From contig CBDHCD010000002.1 of assembly GCA_965260995.1 (NCBI GenBank), forward strand, positions 806,001-870,000: a stretch of 64,000 nt of DNA. The letters are read 5' to 3'. Position numbers and translations under genes: made by a program. Shown piece after piece: positions 54,499 to 63,129 of this stretch. The notes below the pieces were generated by a model, which saw only the letters and a list, made by a program, of their open reading frames with translations, had not been told where the DNA came from and made no database searches. The stretch is from JBBROS01 sp965260995. Lineage in GTDB: Bacteria; Pseudomonadota; Alphaproteobacteria; Acetobacterales; Acetobacteraceae. Every line of letters begins with the position of its first letter. Position 1 is the stretch's first letter.

Positions 54499-55206
54499 CT
54501 AGCCACCGAGGAACAGTCGCCGCACCTCGGGATCCGCGGCCAAGCTCGCGGCCGGGCCGGTGCGCGCGACCTGACCATCGACAAGCACCAGACCGGTATC
54601 GGCGACCGCCAGCGCCTCGTGCGCGTTTTGCTCCACCATCGCCGTCGGCACGCCCTGGCGATGGATGTCTTTGATGGTGGCAAACAGCGCTGCCGCCGCC
54701 AGCGGCGACAGCCCGGCCGACGGCTCATCCAAGAGCAGCAGCCGCGGTTCCACCATCAACGCCATGCCCATCGCCAGCACCTGCCGCTGCCCCCCTGACA
54801 GCGTCCGCGCCGCGTCCCGCCGCTTGGCTGCCAGCATGGGAAAGCGTTGCAGCAGCCCGTCGATGCGGCCGCGCACCGCCCGGCGCGGCAGGACGAAGCC
54901 GCCCATTTCCAGGTTCTCCCGCACACTAAGTGTCGGGAACACGTTGGCTTCCTGCGGCACGAAGGCGATGCCGCGCCGCGCCCGGTCGCGCGCCGACATG
55001 CCGTCGATCCGTGCGCCGTCCAGCCGAATGCTGCCGGATTTCAACCCCAGCAACCCGGCTACCGCTTTCAGCAGGGTGGACTTGCCTGCACCGTTGGGGC
55101 CGATGATGGCCACCATCTCACCGGGGCCGACCCATAGCGAGGCGCCTTTCAGGATCTCGTCGGCCGCACCGTAGCCGCACACCAAGTCCTCGGCCTGCAT
55201 CACCAT
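54499..55206 (-). CDS. livF: Branched-chain-type ABC transporter ATPase LivF (system 4)
   Basis: A 235-residue ATPase with GPNGAGKSTLLKAVAG, LSGGQRQVLAMGMAL and LLLLDEPSAGLSP. The ATG overlaps the livG stop as TGATG. An ATG two codons on is also possible. Confidence 0.9.
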   Translation of the reverse strand: MVMQAEDLVCGYGAADEILKGASLWVGPGEMVAIIGPNGAGKSTLLKAVAGLLGLKSGSIRLDGARIDGMSARDRARRGIAFVPQEANVFPTLSVRENLEMGGFVLPRRAVRGRIDGLLQRFPMLAAKRRDAARTLSGGQRQVLAMGMALMVEPRLLLLDEPSAGLSPLAAAALFATIKDIHRQGVPTAMVEQNAHEALAVADTGLVLVDGQVARTGPAASLAADPEVRRLFLGG

Positions 55207-55985
55207 CAGGCCACGGCCTGTCGCTTGCCCATGTAGGCTTCTTGCACCCGAGGGTCGTCAGCCACTTGCGCGAACGTGCCCTCCGTGAGGCGACGGCCTT
55301 CGGCCATGACGATCACCGGGTCGCACAAGCGGGCGATCAGGTCCATGTGGTGTTCGATGACGAGGAAGGTCATGCCTTCGTCCCGCAGCGCGCGGAGCTG
55401 GTCGGCAATCTCCTCGGCCAGGCTGGGGTTCACCCCGGCGATGGGTTCGTCGAGCAGAATTAGCTTGGGTTGGGCCATCAAGGCGCGGCCGATCTCCAGC
55501 AGCTTCTTCTGTCCGCCCGACAGCGCACCGGCCGGCGTGTTGGCGACGCGAAGAAGGTTCAGCCGGCCCGCCACCGTGAAAGCACGTTCCAGCGCCATCC
55601 TAGCCTGGTGCCGACCGCTGCCGAGCAGCGCGGGCAGCAACCGCTCCCCTGGAAGGCTAGGGGCATACAGCAGCAGATTGTCGATGACCGACAGGCGCGG
55701 GATGCCGCGGGCGATTTGGAACGTGCGGGTCAGCCCGGCGCGCGTCACCTGATCCGGCCGCGCGCCGGTGATGTCTCGCCCAGCGAGCCGGACGTTGCCG
55801 CCATTGGGCGGCACCACCCCCGAGACGCAGCCGAACAGTGTGGTCTTGCCCGCCCCATTCGGCCCGATCAATGCCGTGATGGTGCCGGCCCGCACATCAA
55901 GATCGGCCCCGGCCAGGGCTTGCAGGCCGTAGAACGACCGGGTCAGGCCGCGCACTTCCAGCAAGGCCGCACCCGGCCAGCTCAC
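55206..55985 (-). CDS. livG: Branched-chain-type ABC transporter ATPase LivG (system 4)
   Basis: A 259-residue ATPase with GPNGAGKTTLFGCVSG, LSGGQKKLLEIGRAL and LILLDEPIAGVNPSL. The GTG start at 55985 overlaps the TGA of an upstream truncated membrane-protein gene (GTGA), so this operon once had at least one more gene in front. Confidence 0.9.
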   Translation of the reverse strand: MSWPGAALLEVRGLTRSFYGLQALAGADLDVRAGTITALIGPNGAGKTTLFGCVSGVVPPNGGNVRLAGRDITGARPDQVTRAGLTRTFQIARGIPRLSVIDNLLLYAPSLPGERLLPALLGSGRHQARMALERAFTVAGRLNLLRVANTPAGALSGGQKKLLEIGRALMAQPKLILLDEPIAGVNPSLAEEIADQLRALRDEGMTFLVIEHHMDLIARLCDPVIVMAEGRRLTEGTFAQVADDPRVQEAYMGKRQAVA

Positions 55986-56104
55986 TGGCGATGCCTGCGA
56001 CCCAGCCCCGCGCCGCCGATCATGGTGAGAACAAGCGTGGTTGCGAGCAGGGCTGGGAACAACAGCCAGCGGCGCACGGCCGGGTCATGCCAGGAGGCGC
56101 CAGA
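55982..56104 (-). pseudogene. 3' remnant of a membrane-protein gene
   Basis: The frame reads SWHDPAVRRWLLFPALLA then TTLVLTMIGGAGLGRRHRQ before a TGA that overlaps livG. It contains one strongly hydrophobic stretch and a basic tail, as at the end of an inner-membrane protein. The 5' part is gone, replaced by IS6-type debris, and probably the operon promoter with it. Identity unknown. Confidence 0.5.
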
Positions 56105-56149
56105 TGAACTCGGGCGGGATCACGACATCAACGGCCTTGCCTGCCCGCG

Positions 56150-56400
56150 CACGGCAGCCCGAGCCGACGTGATTGCTTTCGTGCGTTCACGAACAGCCGG
56201 CCGAAGCGCAGATTTCATTCGAAAATGCTCTCGTAGCTGACCACCACGCCGCGGGCAGCTAGGATCGTCCCGACATCCCACAGGCTCAGGCTGAAGCAGT
56301 GGCAAAGCCCCACAGCGTGTTGGATCACCTCGGTCAGAAAACGGAAACCGGGGCGGGGGCTGGGTGCCGTTTTCATGCTGCCTAAGCTGCCACGACCCGG
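56150..56400 (-). pseudogene. IS6-family transposase N-terminal fragment
   Basis: GFRFLTEVIQHAVGLCHCFSLSL, DVGTILAARGVVVSYES and, after an in-frame TGA, LRFGRLFVNARK correspond to the first third of IS6 transposases (first part shown as GFRFLTEVIQHAV, GLCHCFSLSL). It is closely related to the IS6 remnant at 57270 but inverted relative to it. Confidence 0.8.
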
Positions 56401-56552
56401 CCAAAGCTGCCAACCTTGCAAAAAGACCTGTATGGGACTGTGTTGCATGGATCAGCGGGCCGGACGCGCGATGCCCTTCCCGGCCCTGGTCTCACGCAGC
56501 CCGGATGTACTCCGGGCGTCCCAGGTTCAACATGGGGTTCAGCGCGACTGTG

Positions 56553-56950
56553 GTGCATAAATTGCTCCGGCGTTGGTTGGGACAGGATGAGGCTGGAGCT
56601 GTTTCCTGTTACTGTCCCGGGGTGGTCGTCGTGCCGTTCAAAGCCAATGCGGAGCATCGCCACCACATCCCAAAGCAGCGGCATCGGGCTACGAACTCTC
56701 CTGCCTATGATGCAGCCTTGCGACAACGCGGCAGCCTGACGGTGTGGTTCACCGACGTGGCGATCGCGGCTTGGAAGGCTGAGCCGCGGACCACGAGAGG
56801 CGGCCAGTCGCGCTATTCGGCCCTGGCCATCGCAACGGCGCTGACACTGCGGTCGGTGTTCCGTTTGGCGCTACGGCAAACCGGAGGGCTGATCGGCTCC
56901 ATCATCGCCCTGCTCGGCCTCGACGTTGCCGTGCCGGACCGTCTTGTTGC
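56553..56950 (+). pseudogene. IS5-family (IS903-like) transposase N-terminal fragment
   Basis: From the GTG at 56631 the frame reads VPFKANAEHRHHIPKQRHR, GSLTVWFTDVAIAAWKAEP, GQSRYSALAIATALTLRSVF and GLIGSIIALLGLDVAVPD. This is the N-terminal third of an IS5-family transposase from a different subgroup than copies A and B. TGCATAAATTG at about 56555 resembles that subgroup's terminus. Homology ends at about 56940. Confidence 0.78.
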
Positions 56951-57255
56951 AAGGCGAGCCTCCAAGCCCGGCCAGTCCTCCGAGCGGGTGTGTGTTCCGT
57001 ACCCGCTGCCCGATCGCCGTACCGCGTTGCGCAGAAAGCGTGCCGCGGTTCACAGCACACGGCAGCGGGCAACGTGTGGCCTGCATCCGAGTGCTATGAG
57101 CAAACATCTGTCGGTGCCATCTCGTCGAGCAATCGTGCGTATGCGTGGAGGGTGGCCGTCATGCTAATCGCTTGGGCAGTTACAACTTGATCTCAGTAAG
57201 CTGCCCCAGCCGCTCCTCTTCGAGCTGTCGCTGAAGTAGCGTTAATGCCCCAGCA
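56951..57255. other. Unassigned IS debris
   Basis: An open frame runs on from the IS5 fragment to 57167, but the sequence (for example PLPDRRTALRRKRAA) resembles no family I know and is probably not a gene. The segment separates two IS remnants. Confidence 0.3.
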
Positions 57256-57490
57256 GAGGCAGGCATCAGCGATCAGCGCTCACTAGCTGAGGTGATCGAG
57301 CGCGCTGTGTGGCTGTCTCACTGCTTCAGCCTCAGCTTGCGCGACGTTGAGACCGTCTTGGCCACCCGCGGCGTGGTGGTCAGCTACGAGAGCGTCCGAG
57401 AGTGGCGCCTGCGCTTCGGCCGGCTATTTGCCAATACGCTGAAGCGGCGCAGGCCAAAGCCGGGCGACAAGTGGCACTTGGACGAGGTGT

Positions 57491-59207
57491 TGACACTGTC
57501 GGCGAATTCCCGGCCGACCTTTTCAGCAAAGGGGAGCATTCCATGAGCCTTCATCCGCAGCCGATCGGCGAGGTGCCTGCCGAGACCGCGCGCGTGTCTC
57601 GCGCTGCTTTTCCGAAGGGCACCCTCGTCACCCGGCTGCGCGACGAGTTCAGCGCCCTCTACCAGGACGAGGATTTCCGCAGGTTCTATCCGGCCCGGGG
57701 CCAGCCTTGCCTTGCGCCGTGGCGCCTGGCCCTGGTCACGGTGTTCCAGTTCCTGGAGCAGCTCAGCGATCGCCAGGCTGCCGACGCCGTTCGCGGCCGG
57801 ATCGATTGGAAGTATGCTTTGGGGCTGGAGCTGACCGACCCCGGGTTCCACTTCAGCGTACTGACGGAGTTCCGCGCCCGCCTGGTCGCGGGCGGGGCTG
57901 AGCACCTGCTGCTGGACACGATGCTGGAGCGCTTCAAGGCACGCGGCCTGGTCAAGGCGCGCGGCAAGCAGCGCACCGACAGCACGCACGTGCTTGCCGC
58001 CGTACGCGACCTGCACCTGCTCGAACTGACGGCTGAGACGCTCCGCGCCACCCTCGATGACCTTGCCGCAGTTGTGCCGGATTGGCTGCGCGGGGTCGCC
58101 CAGCCTGCCTGGTTCGAGCGCTATACGCGCCGCGCTGAGGAGTATCGTTTGCCCAAGGGCCGGGAGAAGCGCGAGGCCCTTGCCCTAGAGATCGGCACGG
58201 ACGGGTTCCTCCTGCTCGACGCCTTGGACGCGCAGGACGCGCCGGCGACGGCGCATGCGGTGCCCATGGTGCGAACGCTGCGCGACGTGTGGCGTGTGCA
58301 TTACGCGCGCGACGACGGGCAGCTGCGATGGCGGCCAGCCGCGGAACTGCCCCCAGTGGCCGAGCGGATGCAGTCGCCCTACGATCCTGAGGCGCATTTC
58401 AGCATGAAGCGCCAGTTCGGGTGGACGGGGTACAAGGTGCATGTCACCGAGGTCTGCGATGACGATGCAGCGCACCTGATCACGCACGTGAAGACCTGCC
58501 CTTCCATGCAGCCGGACATGACGAGCACAGCCGAGATCCACGAGCAGCTGGCGGCAAAGGGACTGCTCCCCGCCGAGCACTTCGCCGATTCAGCCTATGT
58601 CGATGCGGAGCTGCTGGCCAGCAGCCAGCGAGATCACGGCCTCTCGCTTGAAGGACCGGTGCGGGGCACCTCAAGCCGGCAAGCGCGCGCGGGGCAAGGA
58701 TACGACCTGCCGCACTTCGGCATCGACTGGGATCGCGAGCAGGTCACCTGTCCGCAAGGCAAGACCTCGGTGTCTTGGCGCTCCGGCCGCAGCACCGATG
58801 GGAGCCCGCGCATCTACGCTCAGTTCAGCCGCTCCGATTGCAGGGTCTGTGTCGCCAGGCCCTTGTGCGTGCCGCCCAAAAGCACGCGCCGCGTCGCCAG
58901 CTTCCACCTCCGCGAGGAATACGAAGCGCTGAATGCGGCACGGGCGCGGATGGCAGACCCGGCATGGGTGGAACGCTATCACAGGCGAGCTGGGGTGGAG
59001 GGCACGCTTTCGCAGGGCGTGCGCGCATTCGGCATGCGCCGGAGCCGCTACATCGGCTTGGCAAAGACGGGGCTACAGCAGGTCTGTACGGCAGTGGCGA
59101 TGAACGCCTCGAGGGTGGTGCATTGGTTGGATGAACGGCCACGCGCCAAAACACGCGTGACGCGCTTCGCGGCCCTGGCAGCAGCCGCCTGAATTCGCCG
59201 ACAGTAT
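57491..59207. mobile_element. IS1182-family element, intact, inside IS6
   Basis: A 1717-base element with 19-base inverted repeats differing at one base (TGACACTGTCGGCGAATTC at the left end, its near-complement ending CAGTATCA at the right). It is flanked by a 5-base duplication GGTGT (57486-57490 and 59208-59212). The clean duplication marks a simple and relatively recent insertion. Confidence 0.92.
57543..59192 (+). CDS. IS1182-family transposase
   Basis: A 549-residue transposase. The N-terminal DUF772-like part includes FYPARGQPCLAPWRLALVTV and GRIDWKYALGLELTDPGFH; the DDE part includes KQRTDSTHVLAAVRDLHLL, FADSAYVDAELLAS, and GVEGTLSQGVRAFGMRRSRY with the final Glu. The ATG at 57543 follows GGGGAG; upstream in-frame sequence belongs to the interrupted IS6 gene. 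It looks functional. Confidence 0.92.
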   Translation: MSLHPQPIGEVPAETARVSRAAFPKGTLVTRLRDEFSALYQDEDFRRFYPARGQPCLAPWRLALVTVFQFLEQLSDRQAADAVRGRIDWKYALGLELTDPGFHFSVLTEFRARLVAGGAEHLLLDTMLERFKARGLVKARGKQRTDSTHVLAAVRDLHLLELTAETLRATLDDLAAVVPDWLRGVAQPAWFERYTRRAEEYRLPKGREKREALALEIGTDGFLLLDALDAQDAPATAHAVPMVRTLRDVWRVHYARDDGQLRWRPAAELPPVAERMQSPYDPEAHFSMKRQFGWTGYKVHVTEVCDDDAAHLITHVKTCPSMQPDMTSTAEIHEQLAAKGLLPAEHFADSAYVDAELLASSQRDHGLSLEGPVRGTSSRQARAGQGYDLPHFGIDWDREQVTCPQGKTSVSWRSGRSTDGSPRIYAQFSRSDCRVCVARPLCVPPKSTRRVASFHLREEYEALNAARARMADPAWVERYHRRAGVEGTLSQGVRAFGMRRSRYIGLAKTGLQQVCTAVAMNASRVVHWLDERPRAKTRVTRFAALAAAA

Positions 59208-59793
59208 CAGGTGTTCCTCCGCATCTGCGGCAAGGTGCACCGCCTTTGGCGCGCAGTGGACCAGCATGGAAATGTGCTCGACATCCTGGCGCAGAGACGG
59301 CGCAACGTCAAAGCCACAAAGCGCTTCTTCCGCAAGCTGCTCAAGGGTTTGCATTACGTGCCGCGGGTGATCGTGACCGACAAGCTGCGCAGCTACGCCG
59401 CGGCCAAGCCTGACATCCTGCCCGGTGCCGAACATCGGCAGAGCCGTTATCTCAACAACCGGGCCGAGGTGTCGCGCCAGACGATGCGACGACGAGGACG
59501 GCAGGTGCAGCGGTTCAAGTCAGCCCGCCACCCCTCCAGCAGCTTTCCACCTGCTCCGCAGGCGGAACCTTTGCTGCTTCCGCCCAGCGCTTCCTTTCAG
59601 CCCACAGCCGCATCCACAACCACTTCCAGCTCCGTCGCCACCGCCTGACAGCCGACCAGTACCGCGCCACCCGCGACGTCGCCTTCCGCACCTGGCGCGA
59701 AGTTGCCGGCATCGCAGCCGCCGCGTGAGAACCTGCTCGGCCGTCAGCCTTCGGCAGCCCCCGATTATCAATCTGACAATGCCTTCAATAGTG

Positions 59794-60639
59794 TTAGTCT
59801 CGTTGAGTATCGCTGCAGGCTGGGATAAGCTGGCGCCGGTTCCGTGCACCCATTGCACGGAGCACGGCGGCAACGTGCAGCTTCGCTGTTCCCGGGCTAA
59901 TTCCGAGACGTTGTGCAATTCTCTTATTGCTCAAACCAAGTGCTACGAGCCGCAGCACTTCCACTTGCCGACGGGTTAAGCTTTCCCGTTGCTGGTCTCG
60001 CTCGCTTACAACGAGACCTGAGCCAAGCCCGGCCAACGCGCGCGTCAGGTTCTCGTGGCAGCGTCGCAGGTTTGTGAGAAGCACGTCGTTACCCGTGTCG
60101 ACCGCGGATTGGTCGAGCAGGTTGCCCAATTCCTGCAATGGCGCACTCAGCCGCGCCGCCGCTCCTGCAACGATTGCGGCGGCGGTGGCGAGTGCGCGGT
60201 CGGCTTCCTCCTTCGCCACCCGCAGTCCGGCTTCGGCCCCGACCTCGCGGCTCACGTCGATGACGATGCCGTCCCAGACGACGCAGCCATCCGCGCGCCG
60301 GGTTGGCCGGGCAATGCCTCGCGCCCAATGCACCGCGCCGTCATGCCCGATGACGCGCACGCGGTGATCCAACAGCGTGAGCATCGTCGCGCTCACTTCA
60401 AGATCAGCCATCATGCGGTCGCGGTCATCCGGATGGATCCAATCAAAGCGGATTTCATGCTCGGCGAGCAACCGCTCGTGGTCGATCCCGAACTGCCGGA
60501 ACAAGCCGTTCGACAGATACTCGAACATGTAGCTGCCGTCAGGCCGACGCACACGGCGGTAAACGTTGCCGGGCAGGTTATCGATGAGCACGTCCATTCG
60601 AGGCGTGCTGCCCCGCTTCTCTAGCTGTTGCGGCTTCAT
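59794..60639 (-). CDS. PAS-sensor LuxR-type response regulator
   Basis: A 281-residue soluble protein with an N-terminal PAS_3 domain (about 15-135: LPGNVYRRVRRPDGSYMFEY, IHPDDRDRMMADL, RVRVIGHDGAVHWARGIARP), a coiled helical middle (about 140-215, AKEEADRALATAAAIVAGAA) and a C-terminal GerE/LuxR HTH (LTRRQVEVLRLVALGLSNKRIAQRL, given as LTRRQVEVLRLVALGLS and NKRIAQRLGISPGTAKLHV). There are no membrane segments, receiver or kinase domain. It is divergent from the BKACE-TRAP operon with 43 bases between the genes, so it probably regulates that operon in response to a PAS ligand. Confidence 0.85.
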   Translation of the reverse strand: MKPQQLEKRGSTPRMDVLIDNLPGNVYRRVRRPDGSYMFEYLSNGLFRQFGIDHERLLAEHEIRFDWIHPDDRDRMMADLEVSATMLTLLDHRVRVIGHDGAVHWARGIARPTRRADGCVVWDGIVIDVSREVGAEAGLRVAKEEADRALATAAAIVAGAAARLSAPLQELGNLLDQSAVDTGNDVLLTNLRRCHENLTRALAGLGSGLVVSERDQQRESLTRRQVEVLRLVALGLSNKRIAQRLGISPGTAKLHVAAVLRAMGARNRRQLIPACSDTQRD

Positions 60640-60682
60640 GGCATATGCCTATTGACGCCTCTGCATATCTCTCTGACGTTCG

Positions 60683-61594
60683 ATGTCAACGGCGAGAGCG
60701 GCGGGAGGATGCTTGCGAAAGCTGATCATTGAAGCGCGCGTGAACGAATATATGCCGCGCAGCCAGGGCAATCCGAATGTGCCGTACTCGCCGACTGAGA
60801 TCGCCGCCGACGCGCGTGCGTGCCGCGACGCTGGCGCGGCCGTGGTGCACTTCCACTCCCGCAAGCCCGATGGCAGCCCGGAGCACTCGGCTGAAAGCTA
60901 CGCCGAAACAGTTGCGCTGATCCGCGCCGCCTCCGACATCCTGGTTCATCCCACCCTCGGTTACGTGACGCTCGACGCGTCGGGTGAGAGCCGCCTCGCG
61001 CACATCCTCGACATGGCGCGCGACCCGGCGACCGCGCCGCATTTCGCGCCGATGGACATGGGATCCGTCAACGTGGACCGCTACAACGCCCAGGCGCGGC
61101 GGTTTGAAACCAAGACCCTGATTTACCGCAACTCGACCGAGACGCTCGAATATTTCGCCACGGCGCTCCGGGGCGCCAAGCTGAAGCCCTACCTCGTCGC
61201 CTGGACCGTGGGCTTCACCCGCTACATGTCGGCTTTCCTCGACATGGGCCTGTTGCGCGAGCCAGCCTACCTTTGTTTCTGCCTGACCGACGATACCTTC
61301 CTCGGCGGCCATCCCGGCACGCTGAGGGGTCTGCAGGCGCATCTCGATTTCCTGCCGGCGGACCGGCACGTGGAATGGACGGTCTGCAACTTCGGCGGCA
61401 ATTTGCTGGCGCTGGCCGCCGCCATCATCTCGCAAGGCGGGCACGTTTCCATCGGACTCGGTGACTATACCTACGGGGAACTCGGGCAGCCCACCAACGC
61501 CGACCTGGTGCGGCGGATCGTGCAGATCGCCCACGAACTCGGGCGCGAGGTCGCCTCGCCCGACGAAGCCAAGGCCATGCTCGGCATGCACTGA
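60683..61594 (+). CDS. BKACE-family (DUF849) beta-keto acid cleavage enzyme
   Basis: A TIM-barrel zinc enzyme of the 3-keto-5-aminohexanoate cleavage family, which condenses a beta-keto acid with acetyl-CoA to give a CoA ester and acetoacetate. KLIIEARVNEYMPRSQGNP and VVHFHSRKPDGSPEHS carry the catalytic Glu and the metal-binding H-x-H (His46/His48 counted from 60713). VEWTVCNFGGN and HVSIGLGDYTYGELGQPTNA follow. Either the ATG at 60683 or, better placed after GGGAGGA, the TTG at 60713 is the start. Followed by a TRAP transporter 24 bases on, it may handle the imported acid. Confidence 0.88.
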   Translation: MSTARAAGGCLRKLIIEARVNEYMPRSQGNPNVPYSPTEIAADARACRDAGAAVVHFHSRKPDGSPEHSAESYAETVALIRAASDILVHPTLGYVTLDASGESRLAHILDMARDPATAPHFAPMDMGSVNVDRYNAQARRFETKTLIYRNSTETLEYFATALRGAKLKPYLVAWTVGFTRYMSAFLDMGLLREPAYLCFCLTDDTFLGGHPGTLRGLQAHLDFLPADRHVEWTVCNFGGNLLALAAAIISQGGHVSIGLGDYTYGELGQPTNADLVRRIVQIAHELGREVASPDEAKAMLGMH

Positions 61595-61618
61595 ACCATA
61601 ACACAACAGGAGGAGATC

Positions 61619-62623
61619 ATGCTGCTGTCCCGCCGCCTCGCCCTGGCCACCCTGGCGCTCCCCTTCGTCTCCCGCGCCAGCCACGCGCAGGGTGTGACGC
61701 TCAAGATGCAAGGTTTCCTGCCCGCCGGCACCATCCCGCAGACCGCATTCGAGGCCTTCGCCGAACGCGTCACCAGCAAGTCCGGCAGCAAGCTCCGCAT
61801 ACAAGCGCTGCCTGGCGGCGGCGTGGTGGCCGTCACTGAAACGCTCTCCGCCGTGCAGGCCGGCATCCTCGATGGGCATTACTCGGCGGCATCCTACTTC
61901 GCCTCGCGCGACCCCGGTTTCACCGTGCTGGGCGACACGGGCGCGTCGTTCGACGACGTGGCCTCGCGCGACCGCTGGCTGGCCGAGGGCGGCGGCGAGG
62001 ACGTGGCGCGGGCGCAGTACGCGAAGTTCGGCATGGCCATGGTGGCGCCCGTGTTCTGGGCCTCGGAGCAGATTTCCTCGCGCCGCAACCTCGCCGGCTT
62101 CGAGGACCTGAAAGGCATCAAGATCCGCGTGCCGCCGGGCCTCATCTCGGAGATCATCGGCAAGTCCGGCGCCGCCGTGATCAACCTGCCCGGCGGCGAG
62201 GTGTTCAACGCCTTGCAATCCGGCGTCATCGACGCCACCGATTGGGCCAGCCCGGCGCTGAACCAGGATGTCGGCCTTTATCGCGCGGCCAAGTTCTCCA
62301 TCGACGCGTCGCATTCCATGCCCACCACCGACATCTCGGTCGCGACGCCCAAGTGGTCGGCCCTGCCGGACGACATGAAGGCGCTGATCACCGCGGAGGC
62401 ACGGGCGATGAGCACGGCGCTGAAAGCCGACCTGGCGCGTGCGGACGCGGCGGCGCTGGAGAAGATGAAGACGGAGGGCGTCACGGTGACCACCTGGCCT
62501 AAAGCGGAGGTCGCCAAGCTGCGCCAGGTTACCAGCGAGGTGCAGGACGGCCTAGCTGCCCGCAACGGCAACGCGAAGGCGGTCATCGCGTCGCTGCGCG
62601 CCTTCCAGGCCAAGCTGGGCTGA
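61619..62623 (+). CDS. dctP: TRAP transporter substrate-binding protein DctP-like
   Basis: A 334-residue periplasmic receptor with a signal peptide (MLLSRRLALATLALPFVSRA, cleaved near SHAQG) and DctP landmarks: MQGFLPAGTIPQTAFEAFAE, GIKIRVPPGLISEIIGKSGA and LPGGEVFNALQSGVIDATDW, the region with the conserved carboxylate-binding Arg. A strong AGGAGG ribosome site precedes the ATG. Ligand is likely an organic acid. Confidence 0.9.
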   Translation: MLLSRRLALATLALPFVSRASHAQGVTLKMQGFLPAGTIPQTAFEAFAERVTSKSGSKLRIQALPGGGVVAVTETLSAVQAGILDGHYSAASYFASRDPGFTVLGDTGASFDDVASRDRWLAEGGGEDVARAQYAKFGMAMVAPVFWASEQISSRRNLAGFEDLKGIKIRVPPGLISEIIGKSGAAVINLPGGEVFNALQSGVIDATDWASPALNQDVGLYRAAKFSIDASHSMPTTDISVATPKWSALPDDMKALITAEARAMSTALKADLARADAAALEKMKTEGVTVTTWPKAEVAKLRQVTSEVQDGLAARNGNAKAVIASLRAFQAKLG

Positions 62624-62637
62624 CCCGGATACGGTGA

Positions 62638-63126
62638 ATGGACCGCGCCACGCGGGCGGCCGGGCTCGCCTGCGCTTGGCTGTTCGTGCTCTCGGCGGTG
62701 CTGTCGGCCTACGAAGTCGGCATGCGCTACCTGTTCGCCGCGCCGTCGAACTGGGTGCAGGAGTTGGTGACCACCCTGTGCGCCATCGGTTTCGCCTTCG
62801 GTGGCGCCTGGACCATGCTGGAGGAACGCCACATCCGCATCACCATCGTGCCCGATCGCCTCGGTCCCGCAGGGCAGCGGGCGGTCGCCTGGCTGTCGGC
62901 CATCGTCGGCACGTTCTATTTGGCCGGGCTGCTCTGGGGCGTGTGGCTGCAAGGGGTGGACTCGATCTGGCGGTTCGGCGACGGCGTATGGCAGCCGGAA
63001 CTGATGCCAGGACCGCCGAACTGGGCGCTGCCGGCCATCGTGAAGGGCGCGCTGGTCGGTGCGGTCGCGCTGTTCCTGTTGCTGGTGGTGCGGTCGCTGC
63101 TGCGCCTGGGCGCCGGGCGGGATTGA
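62638..63126 (+). CDS. dctQ: TRAP transporter small permease DctQ-like
   Basis: A 162-residue protein with four predicted membrane helices. YEVGMRYLFAAPSNWVQELV and WTMLEERHIRITIVPDRL are the typical DctQ blocks. It follows dctP by 14 bases and precedes dctM by 3. Confidence 0.88.
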   Translation: MDRATRAAGLACAWLFVLSAVLSAYEVGMRYLFAAPSNWVQELVTTLCAIGFAFGGAWTMLEERHIRITIVPDRLGPAGQRAVAWLSAIVGTFYLAGLLWGVWLQGVDSIWRFGDGVWQPELMPGPPNWALPAIVKGALVGAVALFLLLVVRSLLRLGAGRD

Positions 63127-63129
63127 CCG

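Larger units (their letters stand above)
57270..59728 (+). pseudogene. IS6-family transposase split by IS1182
   Basis: The 5' part (57285-57490) reads EVIERAVWLSHCFSLSLRDV, VVVSYESVREWRLRFGRLF and KPGDKWHLDEV. After the IS1182 insert, the 3' part (59208-59728) continues FLRICGKVHRLWRAVDQHGN, ILAQRRRNVKATKRFFRKLL and RVIVTDKLRSYAAAK. Removing the insert plus one GGTGT copy joins the frames perfectly (DEVFLRI). About 65 extra bases and a frameshift near 59525-59590 precede the normal C-terminus (TADQYRATRDVAFRTWREVAG), so it was probably already defective. Confidence 0.87.
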
